Shown: positions 44,721-53,767 of the stretch, piece after piece | Layout: each line of letters starts with the position of its first letter | Position numbering within the stretch: position 1 is the stretch's first letter | From: JAJDXW01 sp965202895 | GTDB lineage: Bacteria; Pseudomonadota; Gammaproteobacteria; HK1 | Direction of reading: 5' to 3' | Assembly (NCBI GenBank): GCA_965202895.1 | Contig: OZ241901.1 | Span: 5,323,276-5,387,275, forward strand | Length of the DNA: 64,000 nucleotides | Program-made: the position numbers and the translations under genes | The notes under the pieces: model-generated | The model's database searches: none | Told to the model about the DNA's origin: nothing | Seen by the model: the letters and a program-made list of their open reading frames with translations, nothing else

Positions 44721-45599
44721 TCACGAACCGGGGCCGGCGACGTCGCGCACCGACAGGGGCTCGCCGGTCGTGCCGCGGTCGACCCCCGCCGCGCGCAACA
44801 TGCGGTTGTCCTCCCCGCTCCCGAAGATGTCCGGCCCCTTCGCGAGGACGCCGCCGTCCACCACGATGATCTGCCCGGTGATGAAGACCGCGTCCGGGGA
44901 GGCGAGAAACGCCGCGGTCGCCGCGACGTCGGCGGGGCGGCCGGGGTCGGGCCAGGGCTGGCGGCCGAGCGCGAACTCCTCCCCGCGCTCCGTCCGCCCG
45001 CGATGGAAGAGCTCGGTCATGATCATTCCGGGGGCGATGGCGTTCACCCGCACCCGGTGCGGCGCCATCTCCAGGGCGACGGAACGGGTCAGGTTGGCGA
45101 CCGCCGCCTTGGCCGCGGAGTAGCAGTGCGAGCCCGCCCCGCCCCCGAGCCCCGCCACCGACGCGGTCGAGAGCAGCACCCCGCCCTCCCCTTGGCGCTT
45201 GAGCACCCGCGCGCCGTGCTTGAGGCCGAGAAACACGCCGCGGACGAGCACCGCCATCGAGAAGTCCCATTCCTCGACCTCGGTGTCCGTCACCGGACCG
45301 AACGCCCCCCCGACCCCGGCGTTGTTGAACACGCAGTCGAGACGGCCGAACTCGTCGCGGGCGCACTCGATCGCCGCCTTCACGTCGGCCTCCTCGGTCA
45401 CGTCGGCCCGGACGAACCGTACCTCGCTCCCGCTCCCCTGCTCGGCCGCGAGCGCGAGGGTGCGGGCCCCCGACTCCGGGTTGAGGTCCGCGACCACCAC
45501 CCGCGCGCCCTCGCGGAGGAAGCGGAGCACCGTCTCGCGTCCGATCCCGTTGCCGCCGCCGGTGACGACCGCGGCCCGTCCATCGAGTCTTCCCATCAT
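44721..45599 (-). CDS. Short-chain dehydrogenase/reductase
   Basis: 292 residues from the ATG at 45599 (second of a tandem ATG ATG at 45596). TGGGNGIGRETVLRFLREGA binds the nucleotide, Asp in VVVADLN suggests NAD, NNAGVGG follows, the catalytic Ser is in STASVAGLGG, and YSAAK is present. TGQIIVVDGG is near the end, followed by an unusual tail of about 40 residues. It is a generic secondary-alcohol dehydrogenase with unknown substrate. It stands alone, with the class IV aminotransferase further upstream on the same strand. Confidence 0.86.
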   Translation of the reverse strand: MMGRLDGRAAVVTGGGNGIGRETVLRFLREGARVVVADLNPESGARTLALAAEQGSGSEVRFVRADVTEEADVKAAIECARDEFGRLDCVFNNAGVGGAFGPVTDTEVEEWDFSMAVLVRGVFLGLKHGARVLKRQGEGGVLLSTASVAGLGGGAGSHCYSAAKAAVANLTRSVALEMAPHRVRVNAIAPGMIMTELFHRGRTERGEEFALGRQPWPDPGRPADVAATAAFLASPDAVFITGQIIVVDGGVLAKGPDIFGSGEDNRMLRAAGVDRGTTGEPLSVRDVAGPGS

Positions 45600-45927
45600 T
45601 CCGTCCCCCGCCATGCGCTCGCCGCCACCGCCCATCCTCGATGGGCCGGCCCGCCCCTCGCGCCCCCGGTGCTCAGGACTCCTTCACGTCGACCGACCCG
45701 CAGCCGGGTACCGAGGCGTGCCGCTCTTCCCGGGAACGGCGCGTCCCGCGGACCCGGGTGATCCGGCCGCTGGCGGGACGACGAGTCCCTCTCGGGTCGG
45801 TGCGGGCGAGATGCCCGCGTCCCGAAGACGCGCCGTTCCCAAGACGCCCGCCTTCCGGGAACGCGCCGTTCCCAGGGCCTCCGCGGCGCGGATTCGATCG
45901 GAGCCGGCTCACCCGCGCGGCCCGGAT
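45600..45927. repeat. Intergenic region with short GGGAACGGCGCGT-type repeats
   Basis: GGGAACGGCGCGTCCCG near 45732 is present again in inverted form (ACGCGCCGTTCCCA) near 45828 and 45861, so three copies lie within 145 bases, separated by other short inverted segments. A close relative (GGCACGGCGCGTCCCGTGG) lies near 16817, upstream of the first AAA-ATPase_like gene. The region encodes nothing recognisable and probably forms strong secondary structure. Confidence 0.45.
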
Positions 45928-46941
45928 TCAGCGGCGTGAAACGGCCCTGCCTCGGTAGTCCACCGGGGTCCCGTGCCAGCCCTCGTCGTGCTTGCGCCAG
46001 TAGAGGTCCCGGACCCGCGCCGTGATCGGCCCCGGGGCGTCGTTGGAGAGGATCCGGCCGTCGATCCGGGTGACCGGAATGACCCCGCCGGCGGTCGAGG
46101 AGAGGAACGCCTCGTCCGCTTCGCGGAGGCTCTCCGCGGACACCGTCCCGTACGCGAACCCGACCCGGAGCTCGTCGCAGAGCTCCTCCACGGTGCGCCG
46201 GGTGATGCCTTCGAGGACGGTGCCCTCCGGGGTCGTCACCCGCCCGTCCCGCACCCGGAAGACGTTGAAGCCGGGCCCCTCCGACACGTTGCCGTCGAGG
46301 TCGGCGAGGGCGACGGTGTCGCCGCCCCGCTCCTGGGCCTCGTAGAGGCCGCGGTTGAGGTCCCCCCAATGGAAGTTCTTCGCGGTCGGATCGACGCTCG
46401 CGGGCGGGATGCGGGGGATCGGGGAGAGGATGAGGTGGATCCCCCGCTCCTGGCGCTCCGGGGGGAAGATCCAGACGAAGGGGATCGCGAAGGCGAAGAA
46501 CGTGTTGCGGCAGGTCCGCGGGTCCCGCGAGCCCGGTGCCGGCTGGCCGCGGGTGCAGGCGAGCTTGACGTAGGCGTCGCGGAGCCCGCTCCGGCGAACG
46601 CACTCCATCAGCACCTCGCGGAGCGCCTCCCGGTCGAGCCCCGGGTCGAGGCGCATGAGGCGGCACGAGCGCTCGAAGCGGTCCAGGTGGTCCTCGAGGC
46701 GAAAGAAGCTGCCCTTCCAGACGTGCACCACGTCGTACGTGGTGTCGCTGCGGGCGAACCCCCAGTCGAGCACCGAGATCCGGGCTTCCGCGACCGGGAC
46801 GTACCGCCCTTCGCAGAAGGCGACCCCGGCCTCCTCGACGGGGGCCGGGCCGGGCGCCGGGCCATTGGATGGGCCGGTCCCCGCCGTCCCCCCCGCCGTC
46901 TCTGTCGTCCCATCGCGGCTCTGCCGGCCGTTCGCGTCCAT
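45928..46941 (-). CDS. Class IV aminotransferase (BCAT/D-amino-acid transaminase fold)
   Basis: 337 residues from the ATG at 46941. After a 35-residue low-complexity leader, the fold starts FCEGRYVPVAEARISVLDWGFARSDTTYDVVHVW. The PLP lysine is in DPTAKNFHWGDLN. SEGPGFNVFRVRDGRVTTP and EGITRRTVEELC are classic class IV motifs. It transfers an amino group between a branched-chain or D-amino acid and a 2-oxo acid; an aminodeoxychorismate-lyase-like role is also possible. The FVWIFPPERQERGIHL segment is unlike standard IlvE, so the substrate is open. Confidence 0.83.
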   Translation of the reverse strand: MDANGRQSRDGTTETAGGTAGTGPSNGPAPGPAPVEEAGVAFCEGRYVPVAEARISVLDWGFARSDTTYDVVHVWKGSFFRLEDHLDRFERSCRLMRLDPGLDREALREVLMECVRRSGLRDAYVKLACTRGQPAPGSRDPRTCRNTFFAFAIPFVWIFPPERQERGIHLILSPIPRIPPASVDPTAKNFHWGDLNRGLYEAQERGGDTVALADLDGNVSEGPGFNVFRVRDGRVTTPEGTVLEGITRRTVEELCDELRVGFAYGTVSAESLREADEAFLSSTAGGVIPVTRIDGRILSNDAPGPITARVRDLYWRKHDEGWHGTPVDYRGRAVSRR

Positions 46942-47583
46942 CCTCGCTCCCCCATCGTCGTCCGGGTCCCGGCCCCGGGCCCGCTGCCCGCCGAAGCGCC
47001 GCGACCCTCCCCGGGGACGCCGCGGAACATGCCGGGCGGCATCATACCGCGCCCGGCCGGGCACCCTGTACTCTGCTCCGTCAGGATCGCAGGGCGGCAA
47101 TCGCATTTGGACATAAGATGTCGCTTCCGGGCCGCCAAGCCAGCCGGACCAGCCATAGATGAACCTTTGGGACGCACAATCATGTCCACCGCAGCGTTCC
47201 TCGAAGGCGTAATCGGCCCGAAACAGGCTTGGTCATCGCCATTCGACGCTCGGAAGTCTCGAATGCGATTGCCCTGGTCAGGACCGTATCATTCCGGCCG
47301 GATCGAGCCGGCATGAAGGGATGGCGCCCCTCCCGAGGAGCGGGGCGTCCCGGGAACGCGGGGATCCGGCCCGCCTGGACGCCGCCCCCCTCGAACGCGA
47401 CTCCCGGCCGGCGCGCTCCGGGACGGGAGGGACGCCGGCGCCGGGCCTCGGACGGTTCGCGTCCGGGGCAACGGCCGATCGGACGTGAAATGGTCCTGGG
47501 CCGCCCCGCCTGCCGGTCCATCCGCTCCAGACGCCGCGGCCGGCAGCGCAGCCCGAAACACGGTGACGACGAGGGACCACATC
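46942..47583. other. 642-base divergent intergenic region
   Basis: It separates the class IV aminotransferase from the oxidoreductase. The stretch 47080-47290 has lower GC than its surroundings (for example GGACATAAGATGTCG and ATAGATGAACCTTTGGG) and so may hold promoters or be a remnant of foreign DNA. No open frame there resembles a known protein. Confidence 0.4.
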
Positions 47584-48729
47584 ATGGTGGACGGAAAGGC
47601 GAAGCCCGCGGCGCGGATCGGGCTCATCGGGGCCGGGTTCATGGGGAGGTGCCATGCGAACGCGTTCCGTTCCGTGGCCGGGCTGTTCGACCTTCCCGTC
47701 GAGCCGGCTCTCCGCTGCCTCGCGGACGTCGACGAGGCGACGGCCCGCCGGTCCGCCGACGCGCTCGGGTTCGAGCGGTCGACGGGGGACTGGCGGCGGC
47801 TGGCCGCCGACCCCGAGATCGACGTCGTCGCGATCACCGCCCCGAACGCGCTCCATGCCGAGATGGCCTTCGCGGCGCTCGAGGCGGGCAAGGCGGTGTA
47901 CTGCGAGAAGCCCCTGTCGGTCGATATCCCGTCGGCGCGGGCCATGCGCGACGCGGCCGCCGCGGCCGGGGCCTGCACGATGGTGGGGTTCGCCTACCTG
48001 CGGAACCCCATGCTCCGGCTCGCGCGCGAGATCGTCGCGAGCGGCGAGCTGGGGGAGGTGGTCTCGTTTCGCGGCATCCATGCCGAGGACTACATGGCCG
48101 ATCCATCCACCCCGCACTCCTTCCGCACCGACCCCGCGGGCGGCGGCGGCGCCCTCTTCGACCTCGGCAGCCACATCACGTCCGTCGCACGCTTTCTCCT
48201 CGGGCCGATCGCCGCCGTCCACGGCGCGACGGCGACGCTCCATCCCCGGCGCCCGGTATCCGCCGGTTCGAATGCGGCGCGCCCGGTCGAGGTGGACGAC
48301 CGCGCCGTCTTCCTCGCCGAGTTCGAGTGCGGGGTCACCGGCGCCCTGGAGGCCAACTGGGCGGCGGCCGGGCGCAAGATGCAACTCGCCTTCGAGGTCG
48401 CGGGAACCCGGGGCTCGATCGCGTTCACCCAGGAGCGGATGAACGAGCTTCTGCTCCATCCCGCCGGGGGCGCGGCGGGCCGCCGCGGGTTCACCCGCAT
48501 CGAGGCGGGCCCCGAGCACCCGCCCTACGCGAACTTCTGCCCCGCACCCGGCCACCAGCTCGGGTTCAACGAGCTGAAGGTCATCGAGGTGGCCGAGCTT
48601 CTCGAAGCCTGGGCGGGCGGCCCGCCGGCCCACCCCGACTTCGAGGAGGCCTACCAGGTGCAGCGGGTCATCGGCGCGGTGCGGCGGTCGGCCGAGGAAC
48701 GGCGCTGGGTCGAGCCGGCCTCCCTCTGA
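47584..48729 (+). CDS. Gfo/Idh/MocA-family oxidoreductase
   Basis: 381 residues. The N-terminal Rossmann domain begins ARIGLIGAGFMGRCHANAF, and the EKPL box is YCEKPLSVDIPSARAM with the conserved Lys. The C-terminal domain includes SFRTDPAGGGGALFDLGSHITSVARFLLG with the conserved Asp and His of the catalytic site. NAD(P)-dependent oxidation of a sugar, inositol or related polyol is expected. No sugar transporter is adjacent. The ATG at 47584 is preferred because it places the Rossmann strand at the usual distance. Confidence 0.87.
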   Translation: MVDGKAKPAARIGLIGAGFMGRCHANAFRSVAGLFDLPVEPALRCLADVDEATARRSADALGFERSTGDWRRLAADPEIDVVAITAPNALHAEMAFAALEAGKAVYCEKPLSVDIPSARAMRDAAAAAGACTMVGFAYLRNPMLRLAREIVASGELGEVVSFRGIHAEDYMADPSTPHSFRTDPAGGGGALFDLGSHITSVARFLLGPIAAVHGATATLHPRRPVSAGSNAARPVEVDDRAVFLAEFECGVTGALEANWAAAGRKMQLAFEVAGTRGSIAFTQERMNELLLHPAGGAAGRRGFTRIEAGPEHPPYANFCPAPGHQLGFNELKVIEVAELLEAWAGGPPAHPDFEEAYQVQRVIGAVRRSAEERRWVEPASL

Positions 48730-48764
48730 GCGCCCCCGGCCTCCGCGCGGGCGCGGGTCCGGGG

Positions 48765-49364
48765 CTACTTTCCGCGCTCGATCGCGGCCTCGAAGAGGTT
48801 CATGCGGTCCTTGCCGTAGAACTGCCGGTCGCCGGCGAAGAAGGCCGGCGAGCCGAAGACGCCCCGGTCCACCGCCGCCTGGGTGAGGTCGATGAGCTTC
48901 TGCTTGACCTCCGGCTCCGCGATGCGGGCGGCGAGCGCCCCCGCGTCGAAGCCGGCCGCGGCCAGCACCTCCCCGACGACCGCCGGGTCGTCCATCTTCT
49001 TCTCGTCCACCCACATCGCCCGGAAGACGGTGTCCACGTAGTCCGCGAAGCGGTCGGTTCCCTGCAGGGCCGCCGCCCCGCGCATGACGGCGAGGGTGAT
49101 CACCGGGAAGTGGGGGTTGCGGCGGTAGGGGATCCCGAGGTACTCGACCCAGTCCCGGATGTCCCGGCTGAAGTACTCGAGCTTGGCCGGCACCGCCTTG
49201 AACGCCTCGATGGGAGACTGGTTCCCGGTCAGCTTGAACACCCCCCCGAGCAGGACGGGGACGTACTCGACCTCGACGCCGGTGCGGGACTCGATGCCCG
49301 GGATCTGGGTATGGGCGATGTAGGCGTTGGGGCTTCCGAAATCGAACAGGAACTCGGCCTTCAC
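48765..49364 (-). CDS. 2-hydroxychromene-2-carboxylate isomerase/DsbA-like thioredoxin-fold protein
   Basis: 199 residues. EFLFDFGSPNAYIAHTQIPGI is the N-terminus of HCCA isomerases and the kappa-class glutathione transferase family, with the catalytic Ser in FGSPNAY. WVEYLGIPYRRNPHFPVITLAVMRG and GVFGSPAFFAGDRQFYGKDRM complete the fold. No CxxC is present, so it is not an oxidoreductase of the DsbA type. The likely role is glutathione-dependent isomerisation in aromatic degradation. It is encoded downstream of the selenoprotein on the same strand, with 85 bases between them. Confidence 0.85.
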   Translation of the reverse strand: MKAEFLFDFGSPNAYIAHTQIPGIESRTGVEVEYVPVLLGGVFKLTGNQSPIEAFKAVPAKLEYFSRDIRDWVEYLGIPYRRNPHFPVITLAVMRGAAALQGTDRFADYVDTVFRAMWVDEKKMDDPAVVGEVLAAAGFDAGALAARIAEPEVKQKLIDLTQAAVDRGVFGSPAFFAGDRQFYGKDRMNLFEAAIERGK

Positions 49365-49449
49365 TCTCTCTTTCCTCCGGGAGCTGGAACGTTGGTGCGG
49401 GCGGGGCTGCCGGAACGGGACCCGGCGGGGCGCCCGGGGCGGGATTCTC

Positions 49450-51153
49450 TCACGTCCCCCGCGGCGGTGCCGGCGCGCGGGCCCGGTACGGCGTGCCGTC
49501 CGGGCCGGTGACCTCGGTGACGACGTGCCGGGTCGCGTGGCCGAAGGTCGGGATGACCGCGGAGTGGCGGCCGGCGCCGCCCGCCACCACCACGATGAGG
49601 TCGTCCGGCCGGGTGACGAAGCGCACCCCGTTCCGTCCTCGCGGGCCGAGCAGGTGGTCCGGGAGCCGTTCTTCGAGCACGTCGATCATCGCCTCCGACA
49701 CGACCGAGCGCGGCACGACCGCGTGCTCGCTCAGGAACCGCTTGACGTCCGCCTTCGAGAAGCCGGCCGCGGCCACCACTTCGGCGTGCTCGGGCCCGAG
49801 CACGACCACCGGCTCGCCCTCGAGATAGAAGTTGTTCGCCCCGGTCGAGGCGAGGGTCCCCGCGACGCTGAGGAGGATCTCCTCGCCGGTGCGGCCGTAG
49901 TGGTCGTTGACGTTGTGGGGGCCTTCGACCCCGCACACGGTCACCGTGCTCGCCTCCGGCGCGAAGCCGTTCTCCACGTGCCACGGCTCCCAGGGGCTCG
50001 CGGCCACGTTCTCCGCGAAGCAGAAGGAATACTTCGCGGGGGAGCCCATCGTCGAGCGGTCGAGCACCCCCGGCGCGGCCCCGCCGACGTTGAGGAGGAT
50101 GAACCGGATCGCCCGCCCGATGGCCGCATTGGCGCGCCGCCCCTGCCCCATCGCGTTGTACGCGCCGTTGATCTCGAGGGCGTCCGCGACCGGGCCGTTC
50201 ACCAGCACGAGCACGGTGCACGGATGGGTGGTGGACTGGACGGCCTTGAGGTTGAAGCGCGGGTCGCACATCGCGCGGGTGGCGGCCGCCACCACCTCGA
50301 AGTGGGCCGGCTCGCACCCGGCCATCACCGCGTTGACCGCGAGCTTCGCGGCGGTTCCCCGCCCCAGGCGCGGCTCCACCACCCCGACCTCCTCCTCCGG
50401 GTCCCGACCGCCGAGCATCGCCTCGCAGCGCTCCCGGGTCGGGGGCACGATGGGAAGCCCGTCCGTCCAGCCGCGCTGGTGGAAGATCCGGTTCACCGCT
50501 TCAAGCGAATCGGGCGCGCGCACCGTCTCCGGGGCGTCGGGGGCGTTGTAGCCGCTCTCGAACAGGGAGCGGTACCGGAGCCGGTTCTTCGACTCCACCT
50601 GCTTGCCGCGATAGTGCTCCTCGAGGCGCGCGGCGTCGCCGGTCATCCCTTCGACGATCTCGTCGATGGCCCCGGCCGCGAGGTCGGCGACCTCGCCGGG
50701 GCTCCGGCGGGCGAGGGGATGGGGAACGACCACGATGGGCAGGCCCGGCAGGTCCCAGCCGGAGGCCTCCGCCTTCGCGAGGGCGAAGAACTCGTCGGTG
50801 CAGATCGCGACGACCGGGATGCCGCGCCTCTCGAGCTCGATGCCATCATGGATACACCACGACGTGCACGAGCCTCAGTCGGCGATCGCGGCCGCGACGA
50901 CGTCGCAGTCCGCGATGAACTCCCCGGTGAACCGGGCCGGCGACGACGCCTCCTTGCGGAACCAGCGAAAGCTCGTCACCCCGCGGCGTTCGCGAAGGAG
51001 GGACTCGACGTTCCGAAGGAGCACGTCGGCGTTCTTCTTGTCGTTCGCGAAGAGCCCCACCGTCGTGTCCGGCCCCAAGCGCCGGGGCCGCGGGGCGAGG
51101 GGCGAGGGGCGCTCCTCGAACACCGCGCACGGGTTCATCAGCTCGGTGGGCAT
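49450..51153 (-). CDS. UGSC-family selenoprotein with in-frame UGA at codon 93
   Basis: 568 codons including the stop, one reading frame from the ATG at 51153 to 49450, interrupted only by TGA at 50875-50877. The codon before it ends VVAAAIAD and the codons after it read GSCTSWCIHDGIELERRGIP, so the TGA sits exactly at the first position of the U/C-G-S-C motif after which this family is named. The N-terminal domain includes TVGLFANDKKNADVLL. A second part starts near residue 188 (LEAVNRIFHQRGWTDGLPIVPPT) and contains many conserved-looking Cys. Selenocysteine insertion is supported by a hairpin immediately downstream. The reaction is unknown; a selenol/thiol redox centre (U93, C96, C100) is inferred. 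Reading the TGA as a stop would give a meaningless 92-residue peptide. Confidence 0.88.
50834..50874 (-). promoter_or_regulatory. Predicted bacterial SECIS hairpin
   Basis: It starts with the first base after the UGA. The lower stem is GGCUC/GAGCU, then GUGC/GCAU, with a bulged A on the 5' arm and a bulged C on the 3' arm. The upper stem is CGUCGUGG/CCAUGAUG (8 pairs with G-U wobbles). The apical loop UGUAU begins 19 bases after the UGA. Known bacterial SECIS elements lie inside the coding region with the apical loop about 16-37 bases after the UGA and a G in the first two loop positions. Both hold here. It would recruit SelB with Sec-tRNA. Confidence 0.75.
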
Positions 51154-51390
51154 CCCGTCACTCCCTCATTTCGCGTCTTCCTCCCGATTGTTGCATGAAT
51201 CCACCTGAACAGGCACCGGGGCCGGGCGGGGATTGCCGGTCGGCGGAGGCCCGGGTCCAGGCGGCCGGCCCACCGCCATTCCGGCCGTCCCGGCCTTCGC
51301 TCTTCGGTCTCCGGCGGGCCTCCGAAGCCGGACGCCCATCGGGTCTGCGGCAGGGCCGCGAATCGTCCGTAATCAGGAATATCCATCATT

Positions 51391-51411
51391 CCCCCGAGTC
51401 GAGCTCGGGGG
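51391..51411. terminator. Hairpin between the CitE-like gene and the selenoprotein gene
   Basis: CCCCCGAG-TCGAG-CTCGGGGG is a perfect 8-base stem with a 5-base loop, downstream of the CitE-like stop (51471) on the minus strand and upstream of the selenoprotein start. There is no T run, so it may slow or end transcription only partly, or be a REP-type element, since a GTCATTCC string lies close by. Confidence 0.45.
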
Positions 51412-51470
51412 CCGGCTCCGAGAAAGCCCGTCATTCCGACGAAGCGTGGGCCCGCGCCCGCCCCGCCCGT

Positions 51471-52415
51471 TCAGCTCCCGGTCCGGGGCGGCTCCGCGCC
51501 GGCCGCGCCGGCGCCGATCGAGGCGGCGAGGTCCAGCAGCTCGCGGGCGGTCGTCACCATCGCGTAGTCCACCATGTCGCCCTCGTAGGTTACCGCGGCG
51601 CTCCCTTCACGTTCGGCCGCCTCCATCGCCGCGATGAGGCCGCGGGCGTGGGCCAGCTCGGCCTCGTTCGGGGTGAACGCCTCGTTCACGATGGGGACGT
51701 GGGAGGGGTGCATCACCACCATTCCCCGGAAGCCGAAGCGCCGGTTGAGGGCGGCGTCCGCGCGCAGGCCGTCGAGGTCGCGGATGTCCCACCAGGAGGT
51801 CACCATCGGGTACTCGATCCCCGCCGCGCGCGCGTCGAGCACCGCGCGCGAGCGGAGATAGTGGGTCTCCGTACCGTCCTTCGTCCACTGGTAGCCGACG
51901 GCGCGGGCCGCATCGCCGCCCGGGCCGCAGCCGAGCATCATGCTCCTGGCGCGCGGGCTCGCCCGCAGGATGTCGCAGGCGTTGCGCATCGCGCCCGCGG
52001 TCTCGAGATCGAGCGGGGTCTCCACCGTGCCGGGCGCCATGCCCGCCCGCTTCTCGAGGTGGGTCAGCAGGGCGTCGAGCTCGCGCAGGTCTTCGGCGGA
52101 CTCGACCTTGGGGAGCCGCACCGACCGGAGCGCGGGGCTCATGATCGCTTCGAGGTCGTCCAGGGTGAGCCCGGTCGCGAACCCGTTGATCCGCACCGAG
52201 CGGTCCTGCCCCTCGGCCGCGAGCGCCTCGAGCGACTCCCGGACCGACCCCCGGGCTCGGGGCTTGTCGGCGACCGGGACGGAATCCTCGAGATCGAGGA
52301 TGAGGAGGTCCGCTCCCGCCGCGGCCGCCTTCGGCACCCAGTCCGGCTTGTGGCCGGGAACGAAGAGCGCGGACCGATGGAGGCGCGCCGGCCTCACCGC
52401 CGCCGCCCGAGCCAT
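51471..52415 (-). CDS. CitE-like (HpcH/HpaI aldolase/citrate lyase beta) protein
   Basis: 314 residues from the ATG at 52415. RSALFVPGHKPDWVPKAAAAGADLLILDLEDSVPVADKPRAR is the hallmark N-terminus, with the metal-binding acidic residues in LDLEDSV. VRINGFATG with the substrate Arg follows, then LPKVESAEDL, and GMVVMHPSHVPIVNEAF near the C-terminus. Homologues cleave or hydrolyse malyl-CoA, citramalyl-CoA or citryl groups. Without the citrate lyase alpha and gamma genes, a stand-alone (cit)ramalyl-CoA lyase-like role is more probable. It is upstream of the selenoprotein on the same strand. Confidence 0.86.
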   Translation of the reverse strand: MARAAAVRPARLHRSALFVPGHKPDWVPKAAAAGADLLILDLEDSVPVADKPRARGSVRESLEALAAEGQDRSVRINGFATGLTLDDLEAIMSPALRSVRLPKVESAEDLRELDALLTHLEKRAGMAPGTVETPLDLETAGAMRNACDILRASPRARSMMLGCGPGGDAARAVGYQWTKDGTETHYLRSRAVLDARAAGIEYPMVTSWWDIRDLDGLRADAALNRRFGFRGMVVMHPSHVPIVNEAFTPNEAELAHARGLIAAMEAAEREGSAAVTYEGDMVDYAMVTTARELLDLAASIGAGAAGAEPPRTGS

Positions 52416-53255
52416 GCCGCCACCCCGTGTCCCCCTGCGTCCCGATGGTCGGCTCGCGTCTCCTCGATCATCCCGATCACTCCGGGGTTGAAGTGAAGGG
52501 CTCCGGGCCGAGGGCAGGGCCACGGCCGCCGTCCGGGCGCGATCGCCTCCGGCCGATCCGGCCTGCCGCGAATGCGCCCGCGCGACGGCGCCCCCGGTAT
52601 CCGCGGGAGCCCCTTCCCGGCGCCGCTTCCAGCCCCGAAGTCTACCTTGCCTTCCGGGCGCCGCGCATGGGGTCGCCGGCGAGGGCCGGGGCTTCGAGGC
52701 CCTTGCCGACCCCCGCCGCTCCCGGTCCGCGCCGCCGCGGTCGGTGAATCGGGAGGCGGCCGACCGGGCAGGTACGTTCCGGGGCGGGCGAGCCGGTCGG
52801 CTCGGCGCATCTTCGCGCCAGCGGTTCGATTCCCCCGCCGACGTCGGGCGATTGCTTACGTGGATCGGGCAGCTCGACCCGGTTCACGGCGACGGCGCGG
52901 CCCGAAGACGACATGCGCCGAGGAGGCGCTGCCGGCTTCGGGAACGTGCCCCTTGCCGGACGGTCATTCCATCGAGCACATGGCGGGCATCCGGTCATCG
53001 GTGGCCGGAGCTCCCCGCATGGGCGCTGGCCGCCGCATGGGCGTCGGTCGGCACACCGCCCTGCCCGATCGCCGCTCCGACCGCCACCCCGGCCGCCTCA
53101 CTGCCGATCGGGGCCTGCCTCCGGCGGCCGGAATCGAGCGGCGGATCGGCACGGACCACATCGACCGTTTCCGGCTCGATACCACGCAACACCGGGAGGT
53201 CGTCAGCCGTGAAGAGGGTTCGCGACCTGGTGCACGGATCCCCTCGCCGTCTCCG
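52416..53255. other. 840 bases of apparently decayed DNA
   Basis: No gene recognised on either strand. All frames are Arg/Pro/Gly-rich shadows. Together with the fragments that follow (53256-53735), this looks like the eroded edge of an accessory region. Confidence 0.4.
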
Positions 53256-53340
53256 AGGCCGATCCGGGTTTCCCGGACGGAGGCGGTACGGCGGCGTCGG
53301 GGGGAACGGGTCAGGCGCCGCCGAACCGGCGCACTTCCGG
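53256..53340. repeat. Diverged copy of the 3' end of the sugar-kinase gene
   Basis: The sequence CCGGGTTTCCCGGACGG, then GGCGGTACGGCGG, then TCAGGCGCCG.CGAACCGGCGCA matches 63349-63436 at roughly 85% identity by eye, in the same orientation. On the minus strand it encodes PEVRRFGGA and a stop, against PEMRRFDGA and a stop at the end of the FGGY kinase. It contains the same TCCGGG-TTT-CCCGGA hairpin. Confidence 0.65.
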
Positions 53341-53537
53341 CCCCCGCCATCGACGAGGCCTCGGGCCCGTGCGCACCTGGTGCTCTGCTCGGTGGCGGCC
53401 TCGATGGTGCAGCCGGCGCCCTTGCGGCGGCGCGCCGCGGCTACCGACTCGGGTTCCCGTACCGGCTCGCGTTCGTCTGGTTTGGCCGAACCCGTCGTGT
53501 ACCGCCCCCTCCCGATCACCGTTCGCACGCTGCCGCA

Positions 53538-53735
53538 TGATGCGCCGCGAGCGCCCCGCACATCGCGGCCGGACGCCGGCGGAGACGGGCGGGCTTCCCC
53601 ACCGTGACGCTTCCCCCCCAAGTGAACAGGCGCCGGCACATCTCGTCGAGGCCGCCCGCCTCGACCGGCCGGAGAGCGGCGGGTCGGACTCGTCGAAGAC
53701 GAGGAAGGCGCCGGTGTCGCGCGCCTCTGCCGGGC
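53538..53735 (-). pseudogene. Decayed duplicate of the 3' end of the WYL regulator gene
   Basis: It aligns by eye with 55094-55310, the last 70 or so codons of the WYL gene. Shared runs include GAGCGCCCCGCACATC, CACCGTGACGCT and ACATCTCGTCGAGGCCGCC (plus strand). The reading frame is broken by several indels, and upstream sequence of the WYL gene is missing. A short preceding stretch (CCGTTCGC and neighbours) also resembles the DNA after the WYL stop, so the copied segment extends past the gene end. Confidence 0.7.
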
Positions 53736-53767
53736 TGCCGCGTTCCCCATGCGCGCCCGTGCAGGCC

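Noticed and set aside
47080..47320. Small open frame starting STAAFLEGVIGPKQAW in a lower-GC stretch
   Set aside because: No ribosome site, no family resemblance, and an N-terminus read from what looks like a promoter region.
52416..53255. Several 100-300 residue frames on both strands
   Set aside because: All are Arg/Pro/Gly-rich, overlap each other and have no recognisable motif; the stretch is treated as non-coding or decayed.
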